Shown here: in pieces, positions 1 to 9,188 of the stretch
Numbering within the stretch: position 1 is the first letter of the stretch
Layout of the letters: every line of letters starts with the position of its first letter
Assembly (NCBI RefSeq): GCF_002073895.1
Contig: NZ_CP012839.1
Location: 104,395-160,800, forward strand
Reading direction: 5' to 3'
Origin: Candidatus Riesia pediculischaeffi
GTDB taxonomy: Bacteria > Pseudomonadota > Gammaproteobacteria > Enterobacterales > Enterobacteriaceae
DNA length: 56,406 bases
Translations under genes and position numbers: made by a program
Notes under the pieces: generated by a model
Told to the model about the DNA's origin: nothing
Seen by the model: only the letters and a program-made list of their open reading frames with translations
Databases searched by the model: none

Positions 1-1
1 G

Positions 2-232
2 GAAGAACCTAAAAAAATTTTTGAAGATATTCTAAAGGGGTGCGTCAACCTGAATTTTGTACGTTGCATTCCAGATCGAACAGAAGCTATTAGATATGCT
101 ATTTTTCAATCTAAACCGAATGACACAGTCATAATTTCTGGAAAAGGACACGAAGTAAAACAAATTATGAGAGATCATCAGACATTTTGTTCTGACCATC
201 AAATTGCATTAAACTGGTTGTCTAGAAAGTGA
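2..232 (+). CDS. murE: MurE, UDP-MurNAc-tripeptide synthetase, 3' end only
   Basis: The window opens inside this gene; about 76 C-terminal residues are present. Read in frame from base 2, the product carries the Mur ligase C-terminal domain, including an EEP near the start and a GKGHE motif followed by QI, as in E. coli MurE, and it ends at a TGA at 230-232. MurE adds meso-diaminopimelate to UDP-MurNAc-L-Ala-D-Glu in the cytoplasm. The next gene, murF, starts six bases downstream, as expected in a dcw operon. Identity is firm because of the motif and the position before murF; the N-terminal and ATP-binding domains lie outside the window. Confidence 0.9.
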   Translation, partial: EEPKKIFEDILKGCVNLNFVRCIPDRTEAIRYAIFQSKPNDTVIISGKGHEVKQIMRDHQTFCSDHQIALNWLSRK

Positions 233-237
233 TCATA

Positions 238-1620
238 ATGTTTCAAACAACATTAAAAAAGATATCATCTATTGTTTCTGGAAGATTATATAAAATTTCT
301 GATTCTCATGCAAACACATTGATGATTCAAAAAGTTTCCACGGATAGCAGAGATAATAAACGTGATTCCATCTTTATCGCCATCAAAGGAAAAATCTTTG
401 ATGGACATTGCTTTGCCGAAGAGGCTGTTAAGAAAGGATCTTTAGCGATCTTATCGGAATCACTTTTACCGATCAATAAACCACAGATTATAGTTAAAAG
501 TACGATCCATGCAATCGAGAGGATAGCTCATTGGATAAGGAAAAAAAGCCGAGCTAAATTTATTGCAATTACAGGTTCTTCCGGAAAAACTTCCGTTAAA
601 GAAATGACAACTTGTATCCTTGCAAAATTAGGTTTAACGATTTCTACAAAAGAAAACTACAACAATAACCTTGGAGTTTTACTAACATTATTACGTGTAA
701 GTGAACTACATCGATACGTAGTAATAGAAATAGGAGCTAGTAAATTTAAAGAAATTCAGTATTCCAGCTCGATCTCCAATCCGGATGTTGCGTTGATTAA
801 CAACCTATTCGCTGCTCATTTAGAAGGATTCGAATCTTTTTCAAAGTTATCCAAAGAGAAATCAGAAATACTTCATGGTCTATCGAAATTCGGTACGGCA
901 ATTATTAATTTAGATAACAATGATATTAAAAATTGGAAAAATATTCTGAAAGATCTTTACAGAATACGATTTTTTTCTTTAAAAAAGAAGGGATACTCTC
1001 ATTTCTATGCTACAGATATTTATCATAGGAAATTTTTTACACAATTTAACATTCATACGCCGTTTGGAACTGCTAAAATTTCAAACTTTTTGATGGGTCT
1101 ACATAGCGTTTCTAACGCATTAGCCTCCGCAGCAATTTCGATATCTGTCGGAGCTAGCGTTAAACAGGTGGAACAAGGACTAAACAACTTCAAGCCCATA
1201 CACGGAAGGATATATCCACTACATATATCTCCTAATAAGATCATACTGGATGATACGTACAACTCAAATTTTGGATCAATGATCGCAGCTATCGATGTTC
1301 TTTCAGAAATGACAGGATACAGGGTTCTAGTCGTCGGTGATATGTTAGAACTCGGTGGGTATTCATCATTTTATCATAAAAAAATTTCTAGAATAGTCCA
1401 ACATAAGAAAATAAATAGAGTGATTAGTTTTGGAATAGAAAGTGTATTCATTAGTCGATCACATCCGAATGGAACGCACTTCTTTTCACAGGAGGAATTA
1501 ATGAAAGAACTCGTTTCCTTGATCGTAACTCATGACGAAATATCAATGTTGATCAAAGGTTCAAGAAGAGCGAGGATGGAAAATATTATAAACGATATAT
1601 GTAGGAGAGAATCTCTTTGA
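238..1620 (+). CDS. murF: MurF, UDP-MurNAc-tripeptide D-Ala-D-Ala ligase
   Basis: MurF adds the D-Ala-D-Ala dipeptide to UDP-MurNAc-tripeptide, the last cytoplasmic step of peptidoglycan precursor synthesis. The product is about 460 residues (E. coli 452). It has the ATP-binding loop GSSGKTS near residue 113, a conserved NNLGV segment, AAHLEGF, and a C-terminal LVVGDMLELG and KGSR. I chose the ATG at 238 rather than the GTG at 229, because MFQTTL aligns with the family start and the GTG overlaps the end of murE. The stop overlaps the mraY start, so the two are probably translationally coupled. The D-Ala-D-Ala substrate would come from DdlB and Alr, both encoded in this window. Confidence 0.96.
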   Translation: MFQTTLKKISSIVSGRLYKISDSHANTLMIQKVSTDSRDNKRDSIFIAIKGKIFDGHCFAEEAVKKGSLAILSESLLPINKPQIIVKSTIHAIERIAHWIRKKSRAKFIAITGSSGKTSVKEMTTCILAKLGLTISTKENYNNNLGVLLTLLRVSELHRYVVIEIGASKFKEIQYSSSISNPDVALINNLFAAHLEGFESFSKLSKEKSEILHGLSKFGTAIINLDNNDIKNWKNILKDLYRIRFFSLKKKGYSHFYATDIYHRKFFTQFNIHTPFGTAKISNFLMGLHSVSNALASAAISISVGASVKQVEQGLNNFKPIHGRIYPLHISPNKIILDDTYNSNFGSMIAAIDVLSEMTGYRVLVVGDMLELGGYSSFYHKKISRIVQHKKINRVISFGIESVFISRSHPNGTHFFSQEELMKELVSLIVTHDEISMLIKGSRRARMENIINDICRRESL

Positions 1621-2708
1621 TAATTCTATTTATAAACAAATTTCTTTTGGAAGATAAATATTCGAACCCTTTTTCTCAAATAATTCCTAAGATATTGGCA
1701 AGTTTCATCACATCAATATTGATCGTATTGTCGATTACTCCAGCTTTCATTAAAAAATTTCGATCTATGCAAGTTTTTCAGAAGATCAGAAAAGAAAATC
1801 CAAAATCCCATCTTAAAAAGAATGAGGTTCCCACCTTTGGTGGAGCATTAATCTTGTTCTCGATAATATTTTCAATATTACTTTGGTCAGATATCAACAT
1901 CGAATATGTTAGATACATCTTATTCTCTTTAATTTCTTATGGAACGATTGGATTTATCGACGATTACAAGAAAATTGTTCATCAAGATCCAACAGGATTA
2001 AAGGCACGTTGGAAATATTTTTGGCAATCTTTCTCAGCTTTATTTATATTAATTATCTTGTATAAATCTGGAAATTTTCACAACAGTTCATTCGAACAAA
2101 GTAATACGATCGCCGATGTTGATGTTTTCATCTTTATAAAGTTAACCATTTCCTATCTTGCCATCGTCGGAATGAGCAATGCGGTCAACATAATGGACGG
2201 ATTAGATGGGTTGGTTTTAATGCCAACAATCTTTGTTTGTATTTCCTTTGCAATAACATCAGTATTAAAAATACAAAATTTTACCTTTCAAAATCTTACG
2301 AATGCAAAGTTACTTATAATCAGTAATTATTCTGAAATAACAATCATATGTTTTTCTATGATTGGCTCATGTATTGGATTCTTATGGTTCAACAGTTATC
2401 CGGCAAAATTATTTATGGGAGATATAGGATCTTTATCTTTAGGTGGAACTATAGGGTTGATTTCTGTTCTACTTGAACAAGAGTTGGATTTGTTGATTAT
2501 TGGAGGAATTTTTGTGATAGAAATCGTTTCAGTTATCTTACAGGTATTTCATATTAAATTTTTTCACAAAAGATTGTATTTAATGGCTCCTATACACCAT
2601 CATTATGAACTATTAGATCATTCTGAACCAAAAATTGTTTTCAAATTTTGGATTATGTCTTTAGCATTCACCATTCTTGGATCTTTGATAGCATGGCGAA
2701 TTATTTAG
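1617..2708 (+). CDS. mraY: MraY, phospho-MurNAc-pentapeptide translocase
   Basis: MraY transfers phospho-MurNAc-pentapeptide to undecaprenyl phosphate in the inner membrane, forming lipid I. The 363-residue product (E. coli 360) has about ten hydrophobic segments. It keeps the family residues: an Asp-Asp pair in GFIDDYKK near 115, NAVNIMDGLDGL near 188-199, MGDIGS near 267, and the APIHHHYE histidine motif near 324-331. The best start is a TTG at 1617 that overlaps the murF TGA by the common TTGA arrangement; no ATG lies near the expected N-terminus. The gene overlaps murD by 16 bases. It looks fully functional. Confidence 0.96.
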   Translation: MIILFINKFLLEDKYSNPFSQIIPKILASFITSILIVLSITPAFIKKFRSMQVFQKIRKENPKSHLKKNEVPTFGGALILFSIIFSILLWSDINIEYVRYILFSLISYGTIGFIDDYKKIVHQDPTGLKARWKYFWQSFSALFILIILYKSGNFHNSSFEQSNTIADVDVFIFIKLTISYLAIVGMSNAVNIMDGLDGLVLMPTIFVCISFAITSVLKIQNFTFQNLTNAKLLIISNYSEITIICFSMIGSCIGFLWFNSYPAKLFMGDIGSLSLGGTIGLISVLLEQELDLLIIGGIFVIEIVSVILQVFHIKFFHKRLYLMAPIHHHYELLDHSEPKIVFKFWIMSLAFTILGSLIAWRII

Positions 2709-4018
2709 GTAAAAAAATTGTCATTGTAGGATTGGGAAAAACTGGTTTATCTTGTGTTAATTTTTTCATTTCTAAAAAAATATTTCCAAAAGTTATCGAT
2801 ACCCACAATTCTCCTACTTTAAAATCGTTTATTCCAAAAGGTATTTCTTGTCATTTTGGAAGTTGGAATCAGGAATGGATTATCAGTTCTGATCTAATCA
2901 TCTTAAGCCCAGGAGTGGATCGATTTCAAACAGAGATACAACTGGCATATAAAAAAGGAATTGAAATAATAGGAGATGTAGAACTTTTCTGTAGAGAACT
3001 TAAAAAAGATAAGAAGATTATTTCTATTACAGGATCAAATGGAAAGAGTACAACGACCTGTCTGTTGATGGAAATAGCTAGAAAGGCCGGTTTAAAGGTT
3101 GGAGTCGGTGGAAATATAGGAAATCCCGTTTTAGATTTGCTACGTTATGATTACGACGTGTACATTCTAGAGTTATCTAGCTTTCAGCTAGAAACCACAA
3201 ACACCCTTCAATCTTATGGAGCCGTTATACTGAACGTTTCTGAAAATCATATGGATCGATATCCTCTCGGAATGGATCAGTACATTTCAGCTAAGCTTAA
3301 AATTTACGAATTCGCAAAGATATGTGTAGTTAATGTCATGGACAGTACAATATGGCCGATACACAGAGAATCGCACAACAGAGATTATTTAAGCTTCGGA
3401 ATGAATTCTGGAATTTACAGTTTGAATACAAGGAAAAACATAATTCAAAGATATGGAGAGACGTTGATTCATACGAAGTCTATCAAGATCTCTGGAACAC
3501 ATAACTACTTTAATTTTTTAGCTGCGTTATGTTTGGCAGAGATCATTAATATCCCGATACGTACTAGTATTTCTGTGATATCTAAATATCGAGGTCTGCC
3601 ACACAGATTGCAGGTAATTCATAAAAAAGATGGGGTAACATGGATAAACGATTCTAAATCGACTAATATAAACAGCACAATTGCTGCGATAAAAAGTATA
3701 GAGAAAGCGAGAAAAATACACTTACTGCTAGGTGGGGACAGGAAGATGTCTAAACTATCCCCTTTAAAAAGATTTATATGTTTTAGAGAAGATATACAAA
3801 TTTACTGTTTTGGAAAAGATAAGTTAAAATTTGGAAAATTGAAGGATAACAGTATTGTGTTAGATACGTTGAAACAATGTGTGTTGAAAGTTTTAGAGAT
3901 TTCAAAGAACGGAGATGTAGTGTTACTATCTCCAGCTTGTTCCAGCTTAGATCAATTTCTTAATTTTGAACATCGAGGAGAAATTTTTACTAAAATGGTC
4001 AAAAATTTTTGTTCTTAA
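2693..4018 (+). CDS. murD: MurD, UDP-MurNAc-L-Ala D-Glu ligase
   Basis: MurD adds D-glutamate to UDP-MurNAc-L-Ala. The 441-residue product (E. coli 438) starts at the ATG at 2693, whose MANYLGKK matches the family N-terminus; longer in-frame starts lie inside mraY. It shows an N-terminal Rossmann segment VGLGKTGLSC, the ATP loop ITGSNGKST near residues 112-120, GGNIGNP, ELSSFQLE, and the C-terminal LLGGDRK and LLSPACSSLDQF. The start lies within the last codons of mraY, so translation is probably coupled. All three Mur ligase domains are intact. Confidence 0.96.
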   Translation: MANYLGKKIVIVGLGKTGLSCVNFFISKKIFPKVIDTHNSPTLKSFIPKGISCHFGSWNQEWIISSDLIILSPGVDRFQTEIQLAYKKGIEIIGDVELFCRELKKDKKIISITGSNGKSTTTCLLMEIARKAGLKVGVGGNIGNPVLDLLRYDYDVYILELSSFQLETTNTLQSYGAVILNVSENHMDRYPLGMDQYISAKLKIYEFAKICVVNVMDSTIWPIHRESHNRDYLSFGMNSGIYSLNTRKNIIQRYGETLIHTKSIKISGTHNYFNFLAALCLAEIINIPIRTSISVISKYRGLPHRLQVIHKKDGVTWINDSKSTNINSTIAAIKSIEKARKIHLLLGGDRKMSKLSPLKRFICFREDIQIYCFGKDKLKFGKLKDNSIVLDTLKQCVLKVLEISKNGDVVLLSPACSSLDQFLNFEHRGEIFTKMVKNFCS

Positions 4019-4028
4019 TCAATAACAA

Positions 4029-5151
4029 ATGAACTTCATGAAAAGATCTTACTACAATCGTTCTTTACTTTTGGTGACGATGATCTTATTAATTTTTAGC
4101 ATCGTGATGGTAGGATCTTCTTCTGTAAACATCAGCGACAGAGTGAACAAAGACTATTTATATTTTTTTAAAAAAAACGTTATTCACTCTATTGTATGCA
4201 TCATAACGATGATATGTGTATCGAATGTACCAATTTATAAGTGGAAAAAATATAAAGGTAAGCTAATTATATTCTCCATAACATTATTATTTTTATCGAA
4301 CCACTTTGGTATTGTTTCGCACGGAGCGAGGAGGTGGATTAACATTAAAATTGTCAACGTTCAACCGTCCGAACTGATTAAAATAACTTTCTCTTTTTAT
4401 CTTTCTGAATACCTATCTAAGAAATATAAGCAGATCTTTTCAACCATATCATTCATCTTTATCCTTTTTATCATATCAAATTTTTTATTATCACAACCGG
4501 ACTTTGGAACCTTAGCAATATTGTGTTTATCTTCCTTGTTTCTATTTTTGTTGATCGGTAAAAGGATCGTGTTGATCGTAATTGGAAACGCTCTCCTGAT
4601 AATAGCTTTTTTTATTTCGATATATTTTCACCCATATCGTGTAAAAAGAATTACATCTCTTTTAGATCCATGGTCGAACTATCTAGGAAGCGGATATCAA
4701 CTTGTACATTCTATGATTTCTCTCGGAATAGGTGGTTTTTTTGGAAAAGGTGTTGGAAACTCAATACAAAAATTAACTTTTCTTCCAGAACCTCATACTG
4801 ATTTTATCATATCCATCATAGGAGAAGAGTTAGGATATTTTGGAATCGTGATGGTCACCATATCGCTATTCTTCATATTCTTTCAAGGTATGAAAATCAA
4901 TCGGAAGAAATGCTTTACAAGATTCGCAGTACTTCCCTGGATACCTAGCATATTTTATCAGCTTGCTTATTATCGTACAGTCCATTATTAACATAGGCTC
5001 AGCTGTTGGTATACTTCCGATAAAGGGTACAACTTTACCAATAATTAGTTACGGAGGATCTAGTAAATTAGCAACGTGTACTAAAATTGCCGTGTTATTG
5101 AGGATAGATTTTGAAACTAAGATGAGAAAAATTCAAGCGTTTAAGAGATGA
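4029..5151 (+). pseudogene. ftsW: FtsW, septal peptidoglycan polymerase, interrupted by a +1 frameshift
   Basis: FtsW is the polytopic SEDS-family glycosyltransferase of the divisome. The first frame (4029-4991) gives 320 residues with successive membrane helices and conserved SEDS segments such as RRWI, QPSELIK and QPDFG. It then runs out of register into a stop. The C-terminal part, including LPIISYGGSS, continues in the next frame to 5151. Homology crosses over at the CTTCCCTGG near 4933-4940: removing one base there reads AVL-(P/L)-GYLAYFISLL straight into the second frame and gives about 373 residues (E. coli 414, mainly a longer N-terminus). A one-base insertion is therefore the simplest reading. 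Sequencing error, recoding or true loss cannot be told apart from the sequence. Confidence 0.85.
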
Positions 5152-5152
5152 T

Positions 5153-6238
5153 ATGAAGCAAGATATTCAAAAAATAGCTATTTTAGCCGGTGGAACAGGA
5201 GGGCACATCTTTCCAGGGATAACGATCGCAAAACTCTTTAAAAAGATGAAGTGGAAAGTAATATGGATAGGATCAAATGGAGGAATGGAAAGAAATATTG
5301 TCCCAAAATATGGAATTATTTTAGAAACTATAGAAATCTCCGGGTTAAAAAGAAGAAATTTTTTTCAATATTTCAAAAAGATCTTCGAATTACCTTTTGC
5401 GATAATACAATCCATTAGAATAGTTCGAAGATATAGACCTGACGTTGCAATTGGATTGGGAGGATACGTCTCTGGACCGAGTGGATTAGCTTCTTGGATA
5501 TGTAAGGTTCCGATAGTCGTACATGAACAGAACAAGGTAGCTGGATTAACGAACAGATTATTGTCTAAAATATCTTCTGAAACTCTACAAGCGTATCCTA
5601 ATACCTTACATGGAGCCCGAACTGTAGGAAATCCGATTCGAGAGGATATATTATCGATTTCAAAAGCAAAGCATAGAATTTGTAAAAGAGTCGGAAGAAT
5701 TCGCTTGTTAATTATCGGAGGTAGTCAGGGTTCAGAAATATTCAATAAAAGTATACCAAAGGTAGCTTCAAAAATTTCTGATAAGATTCTAATCTTTCAT
5801 CAAACAGGAATAGGAAAAAAATATTTCACTATTGAAATGTATAAAAAATTACGTATCAGAAGATATTGTTATAAGGTTACAGAATTCATAAACGATGTTG
5901 CTTCTGCTTACCGTTGGGCCGATATACTTATCAGTAGATCCGGAGCTATGACGGTAAGCGAAGTAGATTCGATAGGATTGCCAACTATTTTTGTTCCTTA
6001 TCAACATGCAGATAATCAACAACTCTTCAATGCTGAACCTTTGAAGGAATCCGGACTCATCAAGATTATCGAACAATCCAAAAATCTTTCTGAAAAATTA
6101 ATTGAACAGATAGAAAGATGGAATCGTGATGAAATATCGAAAATATCTCAAAAATTTAAGAGCGTTCTATCGGTAAAATATTCGAAGGAAATGATCGTAA
6201 AGAATTTGATAGAAGTATCGAAAAGAAATGAAATTTGA
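5153..6238 (+). CDS. murG: MurG, lipid II synthase (GlcNAc transferase)
   Basis: MurG transfers GlcNAc from UDP-GlcNAc to lipid I on the cytoplasmic membrane face, giving lipid II. The 361-residue product (E. coli 355) is a GT28/GT-B glycosyltransferase. It has GGTGGH near residues 13-18, GGYVSGP near 103-109, HEQN at 124-127, and GGSQGS near 189-194. The UDP-GlcNAc site of the C-terminal half is also present (CxSGA-like SRSGAMTVSE, then VPYQHADNQQ). The ATG lies one base after the ftsW stop, and the end overlaps the murC start, so the gene sits in a tightly packed operon. Confidence 0.96.
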   Translation: MKQDIQKIAILAGGTGGHIFPGITIAKLFKKMKWKVIWIGSNGGMERNIVPKYGIILETIEISGLKRRNFFQYFKKIFELPFAIIQSIRIVRRYRPDVAIGLGGYVSGPSGLASWICKVPIVVHEQNKVAGLTNRLLSKISSETLQAYPNTLHGARTVGNPIREDILSISKAKHRICKRVGRIRLLIIGGSQGSEIFNKSIPKVASKISDKILIFHQTGIGKKYFTIEMYKKLRIRRYCYKVTEFINDVASAYRWADILISRSGAMTVSEVDSIGLPTIFVPYQHADNQQLFNAEPLKESGLIKIIEQSKNLSEKLIEQIERWNRDEISKISQKFKSVLSVKYSKEMIVKNLIEVSKRNEI

Positions 6239-7721
6239 TATGTTGTGTACTGATAATTCACGTTTTAAAAGAAATGAACTTAAAAAAGTACTGTTCAAGA
6301 AACGTCCCTTCGAGATTACCATTCATTTCGTCGGAATCGGAGGAATCGGAATGGGAGGTTTGGCGAAGATTCTTACTCAATCCGGATATACAATACATGG
6401 ATCTGATCTTTCTCAAAATCGAATAACAAATGAATTAACTTTAATGGGTGTGAAGATAAACTTTTTTCATAGTTCAAAAAATGTTATCGGATCTGATATG
6501 ATCGTCGTATCTTCTGCCATTTCACACAATAACGTTGAAATAATCGAAGCAAAAAAGTCCGGTATTCCAATTTTTCATAGGATCGAACTTTTATCAGAAA
6601 TAATACAGCATCGTTTCAACATAGTCGTGACTGGAACTCATGGAAAAACTACGACAACTTCTATAATCACAGAGATGTTCATAGATTCTAAATTTTATCC
6701 GAACTACATAATTGGAGGTTTTTCAAAATCTCTGAATACGGTATCGAATTGGAAGATAGATAGCAAAATATCGATCTTAGAATTGGATGAAAGCGATCCT
6801 ATTTTTATAAGTTTAAAAAACATCTCCATCTTAGTGATAACCAATTTAGAATCAGATCATATAAACAACTATAATAATGATCTCAATACCTTCAAAAATA
6901 CTTTCTTGAAATTTTTTGAACAATTACCCGATCACACTAAGGTGATATTGTGCATAGAAAGTCCCATCATACGATCCATCGTTCGAAAAATAAATCGTAA
7001 AATTATAACATATGGTTTAAGAGAAGAAGCTCATTTTAGAATCCTGTCTTATAAACAAAAAAAAAATCGATGTTACTTTACCATTTCAGATCAACTACGA
7101 TCTATATCTTCATTTCGTATGAGCGTTCCAGGATTACATAATGTTCTGAACGCAACTCCATCCATCATATTAGGTAGAATCTTTCGAATGAGAGAAAAAA
7201 ATATAAAAAAATCTATAGAGGGTTTTCAGGGTGTACAAAACAGGATGGACTTTTTAGGAAACTTCGTTATTAAGAACAAATACGGAAACTTCTGTAAGTT
7301 CTCTTTAATCATCGACCATGGTCATCATCCTAACGAAATTCAAAACACCATTCATACGATAAGATTAGGATGGAAAAGTAACAGGATAATAATGATCTTT
7401 CAACCTCATCGATATACCAGGTTTCAAAAATTTTACAATTATTTCTTAAGTGTTTTAAAAAAAGTAGACCTGTTGTTAGTTACTGACGTATATCCTTCTG
7501 GAGAAAAAAATGTCGCTAAATTTAGTATTAGATCATTCTACAAAGAGATGAAAGATAGAAAAAAAATCGTCATTCCTTTTTTCGATCATAATCAACTAAT
7601 CGGCATTTTGAAAAAAATCGTTCAAGATAGGGATATCATCTTGATACAAAGTGCCTCTGAAAATACTTGTAAAAAATATGTAAAATTGTTGAAAAAGGTC
7701 TCATGTTTAGAAAATTGTTAA
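6228..7721 (+). CDS. murC: MurC, UDP-MurNAc L-alanine ligase
   Basis: MurC adds L-alanine to UDP-MurNAc, the first amino-acid addition. The 497-residue product (E. coli 491) has the N-terminal UDP-binding segment GIGGIGM near residue 36, the ATP loop GTHGKTTTT near 135-143, ELDESDP, and the C-terminal QPHRYTR. The ATG at 6228 overlaps the end of murG; a second ATG four codons on is equally possible. An uninterrupted run of ten A bases sits inside the coding region at 7057-7066, where polymerase slippage could occur. The downstream ddlB ATG follows the stop by one base. In many bacteria murC and ddlB are neighbours or fused, as context suggests here. Confidence 0.96.
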   Translation: MKFDMLCTDNSRFKRNELKKVLFKKRPFEITIHFVGIGGIGMGGLAKILTQSGYTIHGSDLSQNRITNELTLMGVKINFFHSSKNVIGSDMIVVSSAISHNNVEIIEAKKSGIPIFHRIELLSEIIQHRFNIVVTGTHGKTTTTSIITEMFIDSKFYPNYIIGGFSKSLNTVSNWKIDSKISILELDESDPIFISLKNISILVITNLESDHINNYNNDLNTFKNTFLKFFEQLPDHTKVILCIESPIIRSIVRKINRKIITYGLREEAHFRILSYKQKKNRCYFTISDQLRSISSFRMSVPGLHNVLNATPSIILGRIFRMREKNIKKSIEGFQGVQNRMDFLGNFVIKNKYGNFCKFSLIIDHGHHPNEIQNTIHTIRLGWKSNRIIMIFQPHRYTRFQKFYNYFLSVLKKVDLLLVTDVYPSGEKNVAKFSIRSFYKEMKDRKKIVIPFFDHNQLIGILKKIVQDRDIILIQSASENTCKKYVKLLKKVSCLENC

Positions 7722-7722
7722 T

Positions 7723-8664
7723 ATGGAACATCATAACTCACAAAAAATTGCGGTTCTATTTGGCGGAAATTCCAACGAAAGATCGGTTTCTTTGAAATCT
7801 GGTAGAAACATAGCAAGGTCTTTAAAGAGCATCGGAATTCAAGTAGATCTGATCGATACCAAGCGTGATTTCGATATGAAAAAGATAGCTTCGATGAAAT
7901 ATAAGAAGATCTTCATTGCTCTTCACGGAAGAGATGGAGAAGACGGAACGATTCAAAAACAACTAGAGAGAGCTAACATAGCTTATACAGGAAATGGGGT
8001 ATTTTCTTCTTCTATATCGATGAACAAAATCCTATCTAAAAAAATATGGAATTCTTCAAATCTTCCAATAGCTCCTTTCTTATACATTAGTAAGAAATTC
8101 TTTTTTACAGAATCTGAGACGATAACATCGTCTCTTATCAAAAAAATTAGGTTTCCTATGATAATCAAGCCGAACTCAGAAGGTTCTAGTATAGGAATCA
8201 ATGTAGTACGTTCCTCTAAAGAAATCGAAAAATCTATGATGAAAGCTTTCGAATACGATCATTATGTGATGATAGAGAAGTATCTGAGTGGATCGGAATA
8301 CACGATATCGATCTTAAATCCATCTCATATGTTGCCTTCGATCAAGATCCATTTGCATGAAGATGAATTGTATTCTCACCACAAAAAATATTTTGATAAG
8401 GACACAAGATATCTCTGTCCAAGTGGTTTAAGTGAATCTAAAGAACATCTGATGAATAAAATTGCACTGACCGCCTATCGTTCGATAGGATGTACTGGAT
8501 TAGCAAGGGTAGATATTAGACAAAATCAGAACGGAGATTTCTGTTTGTTAGAAATCAATACTGTTCCAGGTATGACGAATCGAAGCTTGGTCAAAATTTC
8601 CGCCGAGCAAGGAGGAATGTCTTTTGTAGAGCTTATCAAAACAGTTCTTGCGCAAGATGCATAG
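7723..8664 (+). CDS. ddlB: DdlB, D-alanine--D-alanine ligase
   Basis: This ATP-grasp enzyme joins two D-alanines for MurF. The 313-residue product (E. coli DdlB 306) has the N-terminal FGGNSNERSVSL near residues 13-24, HGRDGEDGT near 68-76, the ATP-binding KPNSEGSS near 149-156, a YSHHKKY segment near 217 that corresponds to the substrate-closing loop, and the metal and phosphate site EINTVPGMT near 277-285. All key elements are present. Its amino-acid source, alanine racemase, is encoded at 16156-17256. The gene that normally follows, ftsQ, is absent. Confidence 0.96.
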   Translation: MEHHNSQKIAVLFGGNSNERSVSLKSGRNIARSLKSIGIQVDLIDTKRDFDMKKIASMKYKKIFIALHGRDGEDGTIQKQLERANIAYTGNGVFSSSISMNKILSKKIWNSSNLPIAPFLYISKKFFFTESETITSSLIKKIRFPMIIKPNSEGSSIGINVVRSSKEIEKSMMKAFEYDHYVMIEKYLSGSEYTISILNPSHMLPSIKIHLHEDELYSHHKKYFDKDTRYLCPSGLSESKEHLMNKIALTAYRSIGCTGLARVDIRQNQNGDFCLLEINTVPGMTNRSLVKISAEQGGMSFVELIKTVLAQDA

Positions 8665-9188
8665 CAGACATTGTTATATCTATTTTGTAAACCGTTTCAT
8701 CGATTGATCCTGTAAAAAAAGTTTCTTTCGTGAATGATCTCATCCCAGATATATTCACGTTGGAATCGCATTGTTAATTTTAAATATTTCAATGTAATAT
8801 GTTTGAAACATGCATAAAATGTTGAACGTGTTAAAAATCATATGAAGGATCTTGAAAGATTATATAAAATATAAAATTTTCCAAAATCGTATGGATTCAA
8901 AACATCTCGGTTCTAAAAGTAAGATTTTTTCATCGAAAGCGATCGCGGTCATGTGAGATTCATCGTAAGTATTTTTCGTATCGTACATTTTTATATGTTT
9001 GGGTATTTAACATTCGTAAGCAATTAAGTAACAGAGGGCGATGTAATGATCTTGAATTAACCTACCTCACAACTTTCTTTACAAGAAAATCGATAAAACA
9101 TCTAAATATATGCGTAACGTGAGAACAGAATAATTGATCAATGATCGTAAAACTTTATAGTGTATTCAAATCTTAAAACACATGTAAT
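8665..9188. other. Non-coding spacer at the expected position of ftsQ
   Basis: This 524-base stretch between ddlB and ftsA holds no open frame of useful length. In E. coli and relatives ftsQ (276 residues, about 830 bases) occupies this position. I looked for its membrane segment and the C-terminal VDLRY-type motif in all frames and saw neither. The sequence is AT-rich and has no evident hairpin terminator. The likeliest reading is the eroded site of a deleted ftsQ, which also breaks the operon, so ftsA may need a new promoter in this stretch. Confidence 0.6.
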
